Program-made: the position numbers and the translations under genes | From: Hyperoplus lanceolatus | Taxonomy: Eukaryota > Chordata > Actinopteri > Uranoscopiformes > Ammodytidae | Assembly: GCA_026929865.2 (NCBI GenBank) | Contig: CM049398.1 | Location: 23,515,001 to 23,579,000 of the forward strand | DNA: 64,000 nucleotides | Reading direction: 5' to 3' | The notes under the pieces: generated by a model | Databases searched by the model: none | What the model saw: only the letters and a program-made list of their open reading frames with translations | What the model was told of the DNA's origin: nothing | Part shown: positions 1-14,102 of the stretch, piece by piece | Layout: each line of letters begins with the position of its first letter | How positions within the stretch are numbered: the stretch's first letter is position 1

Positions 1-1245
1 AATCTAAAGTTGCAGATGGGTACCTCATTTGATCAGTGTTGATGTGGGAAATTACATATGCAGCACAATGTTATTCCAACGAAAATAGTCCCGGTCAATA
101 TAAGTCTGCGACGTTTGCTGTTTATTAGACATGCAGACTTGTATTCCTCCTCTCGGGCTAGAAGACAGCCCGAGTCAAAATAGTGAGGGCAAAAAGTGGA
201 GACTGCAGCAGCATATAAGCACGAACTGTCTGGCCCCTCGCTCTAGGCCATAATTAATTTGAGATTTATTTTTATTGGAGAGTTCCAGTCTCGCCTGGCC
301 TTACCCAAACAAAACCAAATGCTGGGCCGTGGATTCGCATGAATGAGGAATATTTCTTTAAATTTTCTGTTGAGGCGTGCCACATTCTGACCGATATCTC
401 GCTGAATGTGAGTAAGCCAGCGAGCATGGCACTTGCACGCAAACAATAGGCCTACACGCTAACCCTGGATCCCGGTAGTAGGATATAAAAAATATCACAT
501 TATTGGAATCAGAACAAACAGAAATAATCCAGGCTGCATTTCCTCAGTAAATCAAAGAAGCTGTGAGATGCAGTCACTGTAAAATTGAAAGTTATCTCCC
601 AAAAAATCCATAGTCCCACAAACCCAGGTCTGTCCTTCATCCTGTGTTTTTAAGGGAGCAGAGAGCCTCATTTAAAAGCATATTTTACCCCTTAAACATT
701 CGGCGCTATTCAACTCCCTTACAACACATCGGTAATTGTTCTGAGCCCTGAAACGTCGATTCCTTCTCTCTCTGCAGTGGAACAAACGCTGTGGCTGGAT
801 GAAAAGAGCCCTTATTCAATGGGGGAAATAAGTCTTCAAAACATTAACAAGTCGCCCTTGGAAAAATACCTTGATTATGAAGACATTACCATAGCTCAAC
901 CTCCGCACAATGGCCCATTTTAATGAGGGACAATCCGAGCACTCACCCGCGGCAGATTATTATGATGGATGTGAGCAAACTGCACGCAGACAGCCAAATT
1001 AACTGACACTAACTGCACTAAATGCAAGTGTACGTTGAACTTGACATTGTGTGTATGCTACATTGTACAGTCATACATGGTTTTATATAAAGGAAAGAAG
1101 AAAAAAAGTAAGACATATTTAAGTTTTAAGTGCCTCGGTTATGTGGCAGTTGCAGGTATTCACGCTGCGCCATGTGAGACACGATGCAGATTTTATGTGA
1201 AAACCAGATGTGCGCTGTTTGCTTTATTTACATTCTCTGGACTCT

Positions 1246-1248
<3 letters not shown>

Positions 1249-1305
<57 letters not shown>
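1249..1305. repeat. (AG)n microsatellite
   Basis: About 28 uninterrupted AG units. Confidence 0.95.
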
Positions 1306-1307
<2 letters not shown>

Positions 1308-1411
1308 CATGACGTCAAATATGATAATTAGCCATAACAGCAGAATGTTGGATTGAATTGTAAAGCTTTTCAATTGTAATGTTACGAGACTATATTTTAA
1401 ACAAGTGTTAT

Positions 1412-1412
<1 letters not shown>

Positions 1413-1491
<79 letters not shown>
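1413..1491. repeat. (TTA)n microsatellite
   Basis: About 26 TTA/ATT units without interruption. It is the only long trinucleotide array in the window. Its apparent poly-isoleucine reading is an artefact. Confidence 0.95.
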
Positions 1492-4400
1492 TTGAATTAT
1501 ACCAACACACATTCTGAAGTATGTAAATATATTCTTTCAACTCAAAGTCAGGCCAGTCTTTTGCAACTATGGATAATAATATGGAGAGATTTGTTTTGAA
1601 CATCGCAGCTCAAGTAGTAAATGAAAGGACCACGTTTGTCCCTCCGCATGCATTACCTGATCGAAGAGACGGTGGTGTCTTACCTTGACGTAAGATGACG
1701 TGTCAGGGACAGTTTGAAACATGTCTACTTGACAGACAGGCCCAAGGGTGTTCAGTGTCCAATGGGCCCTGAGAAGAAAGAAAATATAACTAAGTATAGC
1801 TCAAGAAAAGTATTATAATTTGATTATTTCGATTTTAACCTGAGGCTTTGTGTATTATTTTCATGCATATTTACAATGTTTGCCAATATTTCACTTGTCA
1901 CGGATTTAAAAAAACAAGAACAAACTCAGGTGTAGATTGTCTTGATGTCATTGCACTTGACATGACAGCTTCGTTCTGCATTCACAAAGCACTGCGGGTT
2001 CTGTGAACTTCCACATAGGGCTCACCACTTCCACCAAAATAAAGTCAGGGCAAGTCAGTGTTGCTTAATGGCCCCCCGTGTGTCTCACTGACTGCAAACA
2101 CAATCCCCTGATTCATTCACAGAGACCTGTTTTTTTTTCCCTTTTAGATGTATTAGATACGGCTAGGTTTTAATTACTGCCGTCCGTATAGCCTAGGCCT
2201 ACATTAACAACATCAACAGATGGAAATTACGCCGCTAACCTACTGGTAACATGGATGAAAAACTCCTTAAAGTCTCCCCAATAGGAGTTGGGCAGCCAAG
2301 AAAGGAGAGGAGGCCCCACATCCCAACCCCCATCACGTGTTCCCCCTAAAGCTTACCACATATTGAAACACTTTTCGCTTTAATAAGTGCAGCTTACAAA
2401 GTCTGGGGTGAAAGGGCACTTAGAGGACGGTGTCTTTAGCCCTTCCCTCCCCGTGCAATTATTAGGAAGGCGGTGGCACATACCTATCCCAAAATGGTTC
2501 TTACAGGCAATGGACTGTGTGGTGAAAGCAAATGAAATGGTATATGGACCACTACATTGGCATCCAGGACGCACCGTTAAAGTTCAACACATGTCTTAAC
2601 AAGGCCATGGGGGCATCATTCTCCTGTTATATGCGCGCCACGGGCCTGTCAGGATTATACATATACAATCAAGGGCCTTTTATACCGACTGTGCATTTAA
2701 TTAAGCGACATTAGTGGTGGATGCAGATCAAGGGCCCTTGTGATCTCAAGCCAATACCTGACTGGAATTCAGCAAAAGAAAACAATGAAACAATACAAAA
2801 AAAAATCACACAGGAAGAGGCTATACCTTCAGGATTTTAATAGCACTAAAATGACAAATTTTTACAGCAGAATTTTAATTTTTTTAACATGATAAATAAG
2901 CCACGGAAGAAGGTATTCTCGGCTCCTGCAGGCGAACGCACTAGTGCTTGCCTCATAAAGTTCCCCAAATGCATCCAATTTCTACGCGGTAAAAAGAGCA
3001 TAGGACACCGCATCTGCAGCCAATTAGGCGGAGGAGGACTGGTGAGTAACGGCGTGAACCTCCCTCCGAGACAGCCCCGTGGGCCGGGACCCCTCTAGTG
3101 TTACAATTTAAGCATCTTACCTTGCTGTTATCCATCATAAACGAGAGCCAACTGTTTTTCAGCTAATACGCAGACCATTTTTTTTCTCCCTTTCTCCCCA
3201 GCCTAAACAGACTTCTCTGTAGTGAGACTTCGAGGAAGTGCGCCGACAAAAAGCTCAGTGTATTTTTTATTTCGATTTCAAGATGTCACTCAGAAATCAG
3301 AATAAAGTAAAACTGTGAATACAAATGCAATAAAACACAAACATCAGCGCAACGATAAAGATAATTAAGACTTATAGTTCAAAGTCGGAGTCTTTATTTT
3401 GTTATCGCTTTACGTTCCCTCTTTTTTACAATGAGATTAAGCATCAATATAAGCAATAAAACAACAGCAAACTAATATGTCTTCCTCCTGCATGCACACC
3501 TATGCTGCAGAAAAGGTCGAGCAGGACTCTTAGCAAACGACAATCCATTATGTGTGTTATTTTCTCACTCACCTGTCTCTTTTATGTCGGTCGTTTGATA
3601 TTTTTTTTCTCCTTCTCTCTCTCCTTCGTTCTAATCACTCCTTCCAACAATTTTAAACAATTAGTCCCGTCCAGGCAAAGCCGTTTCCCCCCAAATGTGG
3701 AGGATGACAGTGAGTTATTTTGAAAGGGGCTGAAAAGGAGCGCAGGGTGTATGAATGGAAATGTTGCTGCTGAGACGGGGAAGCAGCCGCGACCAATGAG
3801 CAGCGAGAGAAAACCAACCCCTTGCCTGCCGTGTGAGGCCACTGAACCATGAAATAAGGGGAAAAGCAGAGAGAGAAAGAGCGTCATAAATCGCCTGTTT
3901 AGAGACTTTTGGTGGAGGAAAGTGTTGACAAAAATGTAAAATGCTTATTTTCTTTATTTTTTTTAGAATGTTGCCATATTGATCTGTATCTCCTATTTGC
4001 TATTACACTCGCAGCACTGACTGCACATGTGCATTTGGGGTTAACCGCTATGTGAACAGTTGATGCAACTACAGAAACACCACAAAGATTATTGCAAAAC
4101 AACACAATATGTCTTCCAAGAAAGTGGCATTGTGTGTTCACAGGTGTATTGTTTTGCTACGTACGCACAGAACGCACATTATTTGATATATTTAAATACA
4201 CTGGGAAACTAATCATCCACCATGATCAAGCCTGGAGAGGTACTCTTCTCGATTTGCTCACCTTTACTCTTCAACATCCCTCCCTTCAGTTAGTCAACAA
4301 TGAAAACATTAGGCTACTACACATTCATACTGACTTCAAATCAGTTCAGTATAGTTTAATAATCAGTCATCAGCAGGATCTAGAGGAGACTGTCTACAGC

Positions 4401-5561
4401 AGATCTTCATTCATGTTCCAGTCTGTCCTGGTGGTGATAGTTCCCTTAGGAGTAGGCTACTACCAGGAGCACAACTTCCTTTGCTGCGGATTTTTTTGTT
4501 GTCTTTTTCCTGCCCAGTTGACCCCACTCAGTTCACTAACTTCATTTCCTTTACACTGCTGGCCTCATCTTAGACCCAACAGTCGCCCCCTCCCCAACCA
4601 AAGGATGTGTGGGGCAATTCACGGTGAGGAAAGTCGCCCAACCACGACCTTTTATAGCCTCATCAAGGTCGCTATTTCACGCATGCAGGGCAACCAAAGT
4701 GAAAGAGAGAAGTCACCTGTAACTTGTTTTTACGCAGCCACGTGAGCTATGCGCCAAAGATGCGCGTGAGATTTTGGGGGTCTGTTGCCGTAATTTGTAT
4801 ATTGCATGTACCCACCGTAACATAAAAAAATATCGTTTTGTATCGCTCATGATTATTTTCTAGCATGTGATAGTTTCAGTCAAATCGCGAGCCAGCTGCC
4901 ATCAATTTCTCGTGGATTGGTCGAGAGATGATAGTCAGGTGGCGATAAAATACACTTTAAAAAGTCTGGAAACTTTTGGAATGAATACAATAAGGACACA
5001 AGTGGAAAAAAACACTTATATAAAAAACATGATCTTTGAAGGCAATGCAATGTTTTACCGACTGACTTTTTACAGTGTTGTTGGGGGTCATCTGGTAAAA
5101 ACGTCCTCTTTCATCACCGGCTAGACCTTCTGTTTGTAGTACCGTTTCCTAATGCAATGATTAAAAACAACAACATTGATAATAGTGTTCCCAGCACGAA
5201 ACAATGGGCGGAAATCCCAACATCCGTTTTACTGAAACATGGCATTCATGCGCCTGCTGTGTTGCCTTCCTCAGGATACAGTAGAATAAGTTTTCTAACA
5301 CATTTGAACAGCAACTAATACATTCTCAAAAATAATTAAATTAAATAAAATCCATTATGTGTTGAGTTTGTAGTGTATTATGGTCTACTGATCGATACTC
5401 ACACTAATATTAATCAAATAGAAGCATCAATAGTCTAATTAGGGCACTAGAACGTGTACCCATTTCACCAACAATAGCTTTTGATGGCAACCTTGATGTT
5501 CAAAATCATGAGTTTAAAAAAAATCAGAACTCACTCTTAAATGTGTCGATATCCCAGGTGT

Positions 5562-5693
5562 GGTAACACTTTACAATAAGGTACGCACAAAAGAGTAGTT
5601 ACTGTTCCAAAACACAACAATTTTTTAACAGTAACTACTCTTTTTTGGAACAGTAAGTACTCTTTTTTGTGTAACTTATTGTAAAGTGTGACC
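5562..5693. mobile_element. 132-bp foldback MITE, hAT-like
   Basis: The ends are near-perfect inverted repeats: left GGTAACACTTTACAATAAG, right (reverse complement) GGTCACACTTTACAATAAG, one mismatch. The inverted similarity continues inward through the motif GAGTAGTTACTGTTCC and its complement, so nearly the whole element can fold on itself. It is flanked on both sides by CCAGGTGT (5554-5561 and 5694-5701), an 8-bp target duplication typical of hAT-superfamily transposition. There is no coding capacity. It would need a transposase supplied elsewhere in the genome. Confidence 0.88.
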
Positions 5694-5701
5694 CCAGGTG
5701 T

Positions 5702-8700
5702 AAAACGTCTGACTCTGAATTGCTTTGACCTATGTGGCAACATTTCTTTTTGTGTGTGTTTTAAGGGTGCAAAAAAGAGAAGCTTTTAGTCAAGTCTTGC
5801 ACCATTGATTCAAGACAAGGCTGGAATTGACATGTAATGAGTAATGAGGCTCTGAGATGTTCAGGCCCCATTTGAGGACTTCCTACAATATGTCTTGGTT
5901 ATCTTTAATGATTATTCAGAATGTATATGATTTAATATTGTTGAAAAAACCCAAACATTCCCCCTTTTGCACTTTTATAGCAAATTCAATCCTAATCTAG
6001 AGCGAATCTGAACAGTCAGTAACAAACAGCTTCCCACTGCCAGTCCCTCCTAACTGGTTTGTGGTATGTTAACATTACAGAGCTTCTACTCTAGGGATTC
6101 AACTAAAAAACATTTGTATTTGAGATGATGCGGGCAACCTACAGACATCTGCGATTGCATCGGCCAGAGTAAATGAAGCTCCTTACTCTGAACTGTAATG
6201 AGTTATTTATTTAGTTGAAGGGGCAAGCGCGAGATGATCTGGAGATGGAGATCGGTCCCATTCCAGCCCTCCTTTCTTGTTTTTCTTCTCTTTTTCACTC
6301 CTCTGGGATAGAGAAAATGGCAGTGTGGCACCAGGGAAGGCAGGGCAGAATATCAAATATTTTCACGCAAGAGTTCCAGGCATGAGCCAGACCTGGAAAA
6401 GATTGTTAGCAAAAAAAGAGTGGAAGTTCTCCACCCTAAATATTTGTACTATATGTATGTATGTATTGCATTACAGTTTGAAAGATTTAAGAGAGGACTC
6501 ATCGAAAGAGAGAGAAAGAGAGGGAGAGAGAGAGAGGGAGAGAGAGAAAGATGAGAGAATGAAAGAGAAAATAAAAGAGAGAGAGAGAGAGAGAGAGGGA
6601 GGGATATGTCTTTCATGATGTTCATGCTAAAACAACTGTGAAACCTCTTTCAGGAAGGCCATTACAACTTCACCCTCACTTGACACAAACACATGACAAA
6701 CTGTAATCATGAAAAAGCTAAAGGTTAAACAATCCTTACAAAATAATGCAAAGCTATAGTGCGTAACTTTCTCATATGAATGAATGTCAGTAACATTCAA
6801 GCCATCGCCAAACAAGTTGATTCAATGTTGATTAAGCCTATCAGCTCCACAGAACTCTCTCTGTATTTCTCAGTATGGCAGCGTTCACAAACGTGTGTCA
6901 CCCCCTGACACTGGCGCACAAGCTCATAAATATCCAGAGAAGTGCAGAGGAAATGTTTAATTTATTGATTCTACTGCTAAGAGGAAAACCTGGACGTACA
7001 GCAGGTTATAAAGTCCATGCGCGGTCACCAAAGTATTACCTCATGTACAAGTAGATGCACCGACAGTGTTGTTGCAATTACTCAGAATTCCTCATGGGGG
7101 CAACATAAGTTACACACTATACCTTTAACAGTTGGGACGGTTTACCCAACTTTACACTACAAGCTACAGGACACAATTCAGTTTGAATAAACATTATCAA
7201 AGCTCTAAACGATAACTGTCCATTGAGAAGAGCTCAGAGGGAGCGCAGACAGCAGCCCGCTTGTGTGCGCAGTGACAATTAGCGAGGGGAAGTATTAAAT
7301 TAAAGCAAGGCAGTCATTTTATGGGTCACACATTTATGAAGGTAATAGCATCCTTATAAATTAACGACCTCCCAATGCCCTCCTGATGTGTTGCCTCTCA
7401 TCAGGTCTGATAAGTCCACTCTGTGACCTCATCCGTTCAGTCTTGGTATTCTTGCCCTCGGGCCGGGGGGTTGGGGAGGGGGGGGGTAGAATGAGATGAG
7501 AGCCTGGGAGAGTGGATGTTTGTGGAGGGACATGTGGTGTCGAGACAACACACATGTTGTCATTACATACAATATGTTCTGGTATGCACCTTGACGAATG
7601 AAATGACAGTGTATTTTGGTCAGAGTCTAATTCTAAGTTTCTTGGCTTTGTGCCTCTGCACTGAGTGTCCATATGATTACTTTTCACAACACCACAAAAC
7701 ACTGAGATTTTTTTTTCTGGAGGTATACAGTATACATGGATTTCCCAGACCACTTATCATTTGTCAATTCAGCTGTATAACTGTGGACACACCCCGGCCT
7801 CCTCTAGTCCAGACTGGGCTTGGGAAACAAGGTGCTCCCTTTTTACTTCTTAAATCAATCCCGGTTGCCAGGGGGAGTCATCCCTACATGAACAACATGA
7901 GGCTGAAATAAAGCCCCTGAAAATGATTGCTCCTGTGGAAAAAAAATCCGGGCGAGCGAGAGCAGGAGGAAAGCAGTGCCATTTAGAAAGCCTAAATCAT
8001 CCGCTGAACTATAAATCCACTGACCGCTCATCATTCAGCAGCATTTTAAAAAGCCCTTAAAGAAAAACACTGAGTGAAATGAATATGCTGTCACCTCTCA
8101 TTTGGGTCTGGCCCGCCGGCTCAATAAGAAAAGTGTTGTTCCGTGGCAGGGCTGCTAGCCCGGGCTGAGCTCTCAGGTTTAGGGTTTACCCCTGTCCCGC
8201 ATTCTCAAGGCTTTTACTTTGAGGCCCGCGTCTCTCTTTTCCTCCCCCACGTCCCCCCAGACATGTCTGACAGGCTGAACTCGATGTGGGCTGCTCACCA
8301 GACTACAAAAATCATTCATCTGTGCCTTCAGACGGTCAAATCTGGATCTAATAAAGGGAGCTTGCCTATTGATCCTATTCATATGGAAAGCCACTGCCAA
8401 GTTTCATCACTAGAGGGCTCTCTGGCTCAAGCTAGAAGCAGCTCATTGAGGACTTTGGCAGTCCCTTTGTTCAGAATGGGAGACATTGTGGATAAGCAGT
8501 GGTGATTAAATGGTTTTGTACTAAATAATTAAGGTGATTCATAATTAAAAAAGTGCAAATGGTCTTTTTTTTCTCCCTTTTTTCAAATATATGTGTAATA
8601 CACATTAAGATATCAGGTACCTGTGGTCTGTCCAAAGACAGTAAACAAATACGACCTCAAGAGATTGACATCTGGAAAATAAGATGTTCTTTCTTATTCT

Positions 8701-11700
8701 GAACTGTTTGAAGCTTAAAAGAGGCCAAACACAACAACAGCATCCTCCCTTTTTCACCTGTGGCACAAACAAACGTGTGAAACAAGAAAAATACGCTGCC
8801 GTGCACTGACTCAGTGCATGCCAGATGAGGGCAGGACATTGTTTTCTTCTAAACACCCAAGCGAAGCAGAATGAAAGCAACAGGCTCAAAACAACATAAG
8901 CAAACAATCCTCACACTGTCACAAGGATAGGGAGGCATCTAAGAATGCGAGAGTAAAGGGACATGGAGAATGAGAGTGAGTCAGTCAGTCACTTTTTAAG
9001 GGTTGTGTTTATGTGAGGGTGAGGGCACTACCCTCAAACGCCTAGGCTAACCACAGCATTCCACGCCGACTCTTAAAGAGACAGAACGACGCTGTCATCA
9101 TGGGTATTTGGGGAGTAAAGTGTTAACATATGGTGAGAGTTATTTGAGACGGCTGTTGAGACGCACAGAAGCTAGTAGGTGGCCGTGCCAGCCCCCTGAT
9201 TGCATTCTGACAGAAGACCTAGTCAGCTCAAACCGTACATAGGTATAGTGTATTAAACAAATAGGTTCAGAGATTTTTGTTCCAATTTGGCAAAGTGAAA
9301 GAAAATAAGAAAAAGTCCAGAAAACATTAAAAGTTCACATCTGGATGTTTTATCTAAAGTCAAGTAGTTTGGGTTAGTGTCATGCTACTGCTGAAAATTA
9401 CAGTTCAAGATGAAGTGTATCTGCATTGCAGGGATCCAGTGATAGAGGGCAGAGTTGAGCTGTGAAACAAGTGTGACGGAACACGTTTGTGTTTAAAACT
9501 CCTCTCAGTACGTGCAAGCCTTTGTGTCTGCCAATGCAACAAAAACAAATCATTACAATTTCAGCATTGTTAGCATTATTGTATATGTTCCATGACCCTT
9601 AACCATAACTGTAACTTCCACAAGTTTAGCTTAGTGTTCCCTATGAAGCGAGCTCATATGTAAGCATATGAAAGCATCTTCCATCCATGGACAGGCGGCA
9701 GAGTGAGTGAGCAGTCTGAATGATGACATGCAGACCTACAGATTGCATGTAGGGGAGGCAAGACAAGCTCGCTGCTAGGAAGAGAGAGAACAAAGTTGAG
9801 AAAGAGAATGAGAAAATGAGACAATTGTGTATGTGGGAGGAGGAGAGGTGAGAGTATGCCGGTAGTGTTGTGTTGACAATCGGGTGGTTACTTAGAGAGA
9901 GCCTGTGGTTTGGTTGCATGGGGGAGAGAAAGTGTCTTAGTAAGCGGGCGTTTTGGAAAGAGGGCTCCTGAGAAGGAAGGAGAGGATGCAGAAAAAGGAA
10001 ATTGAATAGAGGTTAGGGGGCAAAAAGAGAAATAGCCTGTTTCCTCCCTGAAAATCCATGGCACATTGTGGACTTAACATCCTTAAACTATCAACTGAGC
10101 TCTAAAAATAACCCCATTTCTGCAGAGTAAGAGGTGGGAGTAAGGGGTGAGTGAGGTGTGGGTGAGTGGGGGCGGCTGGAAATGGAAATAGGAGCATGAG
10201 GCTGGGAGTGAAAAGTTGGGAGAGAAACAAAGAAACGCCACCCTGCCAGACAGTGGTGAGAGATGGGCCAGAGATTGCGTCGCAGCTTGTGCTTGTGCGT
10301 GAGAGAAAAAAGAGAGACAGAGATGGAGATGAAGAGAGATTTAGATTGAGAGTGGGAGTAAATGTGTGAAAGTGTAAGAGAGAAAACCCCCACAGGAACT
10401 CTGTTTTAAGCAGGTCTTTCACTTGGTAAACATGTTAAGTTATTGGAAATACCCTTTCTCTTGTCTTTAAAACTGAATCAAATCTGACAAGCGCAGGGCA
10501 TGATTGTGGTGTTCACCTGCAGTCTGATTTGGGAGATATGGGCAATTTACAGCAGTTAGCTCACAGTGCATTTAGTACACTCCATTCATCTGTGCATTGT
10601 TATTGATTAAACTACCTAACAGTACATCAAGTAGATATAATAGAATAGAAAAACTATACTCACAATGTTTTCAAGTTATCGTTATGCACAATTGATCATT
10701 GAAATGCAATTTTTTTTATAGTATATTATCTATTTTTTAACTGGGACTAATCATCATAGGCAAGTTAACCATTGGAATCAGACTTGAAAATAAGTTATGG
10801 CAGCGGATTTGAAGCTGTCAGAGGTGACTAACAGCCATTCATGTAAGAATAGGATAATCTGGAAAAACCCCCTTCCTTTATGTCTATGCACTGCAACTGT
10901 AGGACATGACTTAAAGTGAATGCCTGCTGTAATGTCTCTGTGCTTATACGGAAGATTCCAGCTATGAATTGAACCATCATCCTCGTCAGAAGCTACACAT
11001 GCTTCTCCTTTTCCAATTGACATGCCAAAACCCAGTCTGCATTGTGGCACACTATATCAGATATATTTAAACTGTTGTTATCAGTCTTAAATCCCCCGAG
11101 AGATGACATTGAGCTGCATTCTGGTCAACACCTTTGTGAGTTTCATTCTTTGTCATCGTTTGACCAGTTAAAGAGGCATGTAGTGTCATCTGTATGTGCT
11201 GTTCAATTTCAAACACTAAATATTTCAGAGGAAAGAGATTGCACAAGCATGATAAAGCTTCATATTCGCACTGGTCATGACAGCAAGTTACGGGAGAAAA
11301 ACAATGGCACAGTCTGTCTAGAATACATGACAATCAAATATTCATACCCATCTTCACAACGTGGACAACAAACAAGATCCTATGTTGGGCTCTAACTGGT
11401 TCTCCACAATGCACCTTCAGTGTAGCTATAAGCATGTTGAGCTGAAAGAGAAAGCATTAAACAGGGAGCGGACCTTCACTTTAAAGTTATTCCAACAGGA
11501 TTCACAATCACTCAAGCCAAAATCCTTTACTAAAACTGCCCTAGTCTATTTGGAAGATGAACTAAATTATGCTCTTCCAGAGATTATCCCCAGCACCTGG
11601 AAAATACCCTGTTCATATGTCAATCATTTGATTGGTCTCAATCCATCAAAATTCCATGTTGTCAGAGTTCGGTGAACTGTTTGAGCTATCTAGTCTAAAA

Positions 11701-14035
11701 TCAGCTTTCAGCCAGACTTTTCCATTCCACTCTCAGCAATGGACATTAAGGCATTCCTAGGACTTTGTTCATAAACCTAAAATGTGCTCAGCAACTGAAC
11801 TATTGGTCATCAAGATGTGGGGCAAGCAATGCACGCACCAATTGAAATGGGTTTTGCGTCAGAACAATTCCAAAATGTCCCCATTACAAGTTGTGGCAAC
11901 GGGCATCTGCTTTTTGTTCAAGATTGTATCCCCAATTATGTCAATGTCATTAATGGCCAACTCCATTTGTATTCAATTTCCTTTTTGTAGTGTGAGTTGG
12001 ATGGGTTTTTGAATTGTGTCCGAACGTATGTTTCGGCCTTTCAATCTGTTGGTTCCGCCCAGCAGCACGTGTTTTGTGGGGCTTTTGTGTAGCATAGAAA
12101 AAAGTAGGGAGCTGCTTGAGAAAGTTATTCATCTTGTCAAGACAAGTCAGGTCAATTTTCCTTCTTTAGCAACATATCACAACAGTAGTTATACCATGGC
12201 ACTTTTCACATAGAGCATGTCTAGACCATACTCCCACGGGACCCAGTAATCCCCCATGAGCAAGCATTGGCACCAAGGAAATACCTTGGCTTTAGGTGGG
12301 CGGCCATTTCCCTTGACCTTTTGATTGAATGAGAAAGAGAGAGATGGGAGACAGAGAGACACAGAGATGCACAGCAACAACAACAATTGACAACAATGGT
12401 AATAAAGAATGCAACACAATGATAACAGTAGCAGTAGGAGTAAAGCAGCACCAGGGCACAAAAGCTCAGATGAGTATACAGAGTTAATAACAAGCATTAA
12501 TGGGATGTAATTAAGTAAGGATGGAGGAGGGGAGGAGGTGAAATGAGCTTAGTTTATCAGGGGAAGACCCCCCGGCAGGCTAGGCGCATAGCAGCATAAC
12601 TAGGGGCTCGTCCAAGGCAAGCCAGAGCCAGCCCTAACAAAAGCATTCTCAAAATGATTCTCATTAACTCATCCAACTATACAAACATGCATGGAGCATT
12701 TTTGTTATCAATAACTTTATGCTACTCTACTGGATTCATGGTAAGCGGAATGCTCGATATGCATTGACCCTGTTAGCTATACTGCAGATGAGAACATTTT
12801 TTGTAAGGTAGAAATGGCTTATATATGTAATGGCTCTAAGGCTTTAAAAGATGCAATATATGTTAAATGAGAAGTTACCAACAAGTGTGTACTAAATGCC
12901 AGTCATGTGATCTTATTCAAGTGCGACTGGGCGAATATCCTGAATCAAATACACGCTTGTCTTGTCGAAAAGCTAATAGTGTGAAATCATCCCGCGGGGG
13001 AATAACCATTTCCATGGTCATACAGTATGCCATAATTGTCTCCGCCAGATGATCGAGACAGAGATACAGCCATGGGAGATTAATTTAGATGCAATCTGCT
13101 CACAATAGCAGCAATGTGTTGACCTGGGTCAAATGAATAAATCGTGTATTTTCTGTATTCGAATAGAGTTCCAGATATGGTTGGGCTTAGGTTTTAATTT
13201 AAAATTGCTACCTATCCTTTATGTCACCTGGGTGGGTGGGAAAAAAAGCAAAGCATAAACCGTGTTTTGGAATATAATTTTGACATTGTATGTTGGTATG
13301 GGGGGGTGATGTTGAAATTGAAGTATGATAGGGGAAGGATATCAGACACTAGGACACAAGACAGACTCTCTTGAAAACCAGCCACTGACAAGCGGCTCCT
13401 TCTTCCCTCTCATCACCCTTGATAAGCCCTCCTCTGCAGCCCGAGCCACACACCTCATCACAGGCTGGATGAGCTGAACGAAGCCGTCAGGTCTACTAGC
13501 GGCACTAATGTTGTTATCAGTGTCAACACGACGTGGATTTAGTGGAGCTAATGATACCTCTCACTCTCTCACAACAAGTGACCAGGGAAATGCTGAGAAG
13601 CTGCAATTGCTCAACCAGTTCTTTAATTGCATAGGGGGCGAACTCTTAGCAAAACAAAGTGTAATCATGGAGGGTTGTGTGCATGGACGGTTTATGCATC
13701 AGTTATCAACACTGAGGGGTGAGAGCCACCTAACTGAGGAAAATCTCTGACACCATCTGTATTTTTTTTCCGGTTGATTGTGCACAATTTGTAAAGAACA
13801 TAAAAACATGTGAAATGTACGTTTGCAGTTTAGCTATCCTCAATGCCCAGTAGGAGTATTATAGTTTACGTATTTTGTTTATTACATCCTTTTATCCACA
13901 TTGTCTCATTGATCATCACTTTTAAATTATGGCAACTCTGCAAAAATAACAAGGTTAGCCAAAAATGTGCTGAACTGATCTTAAAAGCTGAAGCAATTAG
14001 ATTAAAATCGATTGTGTATTGGACTGCAGATTCTT
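5702..14035. other. 5' flanking DNA without a recognisable gene
   Basis: No supportable exon, RNA gene or intact transposon was seen. The stretch contains an imperfect GA-rich tract near 6505-6603, GA-rich sequence near 9780-10390 and otherwise mixed sequence. Some unique-looking AT-rich segments (for example around 7920-8130) could be conserved enhancers, but conservation cannot be judged from one sequence. Confidence 0.55.
6505..6603. repeat. Imperfect (GA)n tract
   Basis: GAGA-rich purine tract interrupted by AAAG, GGG and ATGAGAGAATG segments. Confidence 0.85.
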
Positions 14036-14061
14036 AAAAAAAAAAAAAAAAAAAATATGGG

Positions 14062-14099
<38 letters not shown>
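14036..14099. repeat. Poly(A) run followed by (AT)n
   Basis: Twenty A residues (14036-14055) are followed after a short linker by about 16 AT units that abut the terminal repeat of the transposon at 14100. The AT array supplies the TA dinucleotide flanking that element. Confidence 0.9.

Positions 14100-14102
<3 letters not shown>

Larger units (their letters stand above)
1..5553. other. 5' flanking DNA without a recognisable gene
   Basis: No reading frame here resembles a known protein. The longest open frames are random or low-complexity, including a 217-codon frame at 4092-4745 with no domain pattern. The stretch holds an (AG)n and a (TTA)n microsatellite and otherwise unique-looking AT-rich sequence. 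Because ets1 lies downstream on the same strand, this is probably intergenic DNA or distal regulatory DNA of ets1. That is an inference from position only. Confidence 0.6.

Noticed and set aside
1249..1491. Tandem repeats as a CRISPR-like array
   Set aside because: Simple di- and trinucleotide arrays without spacers in a vertebrate genome.
4092..4745. 217-codon + strand open frame
   Set aside because: No domain, repeat or family pattern. Composition looks like translated non-coding DNA, and there are no fitting splice sites or neighbours.
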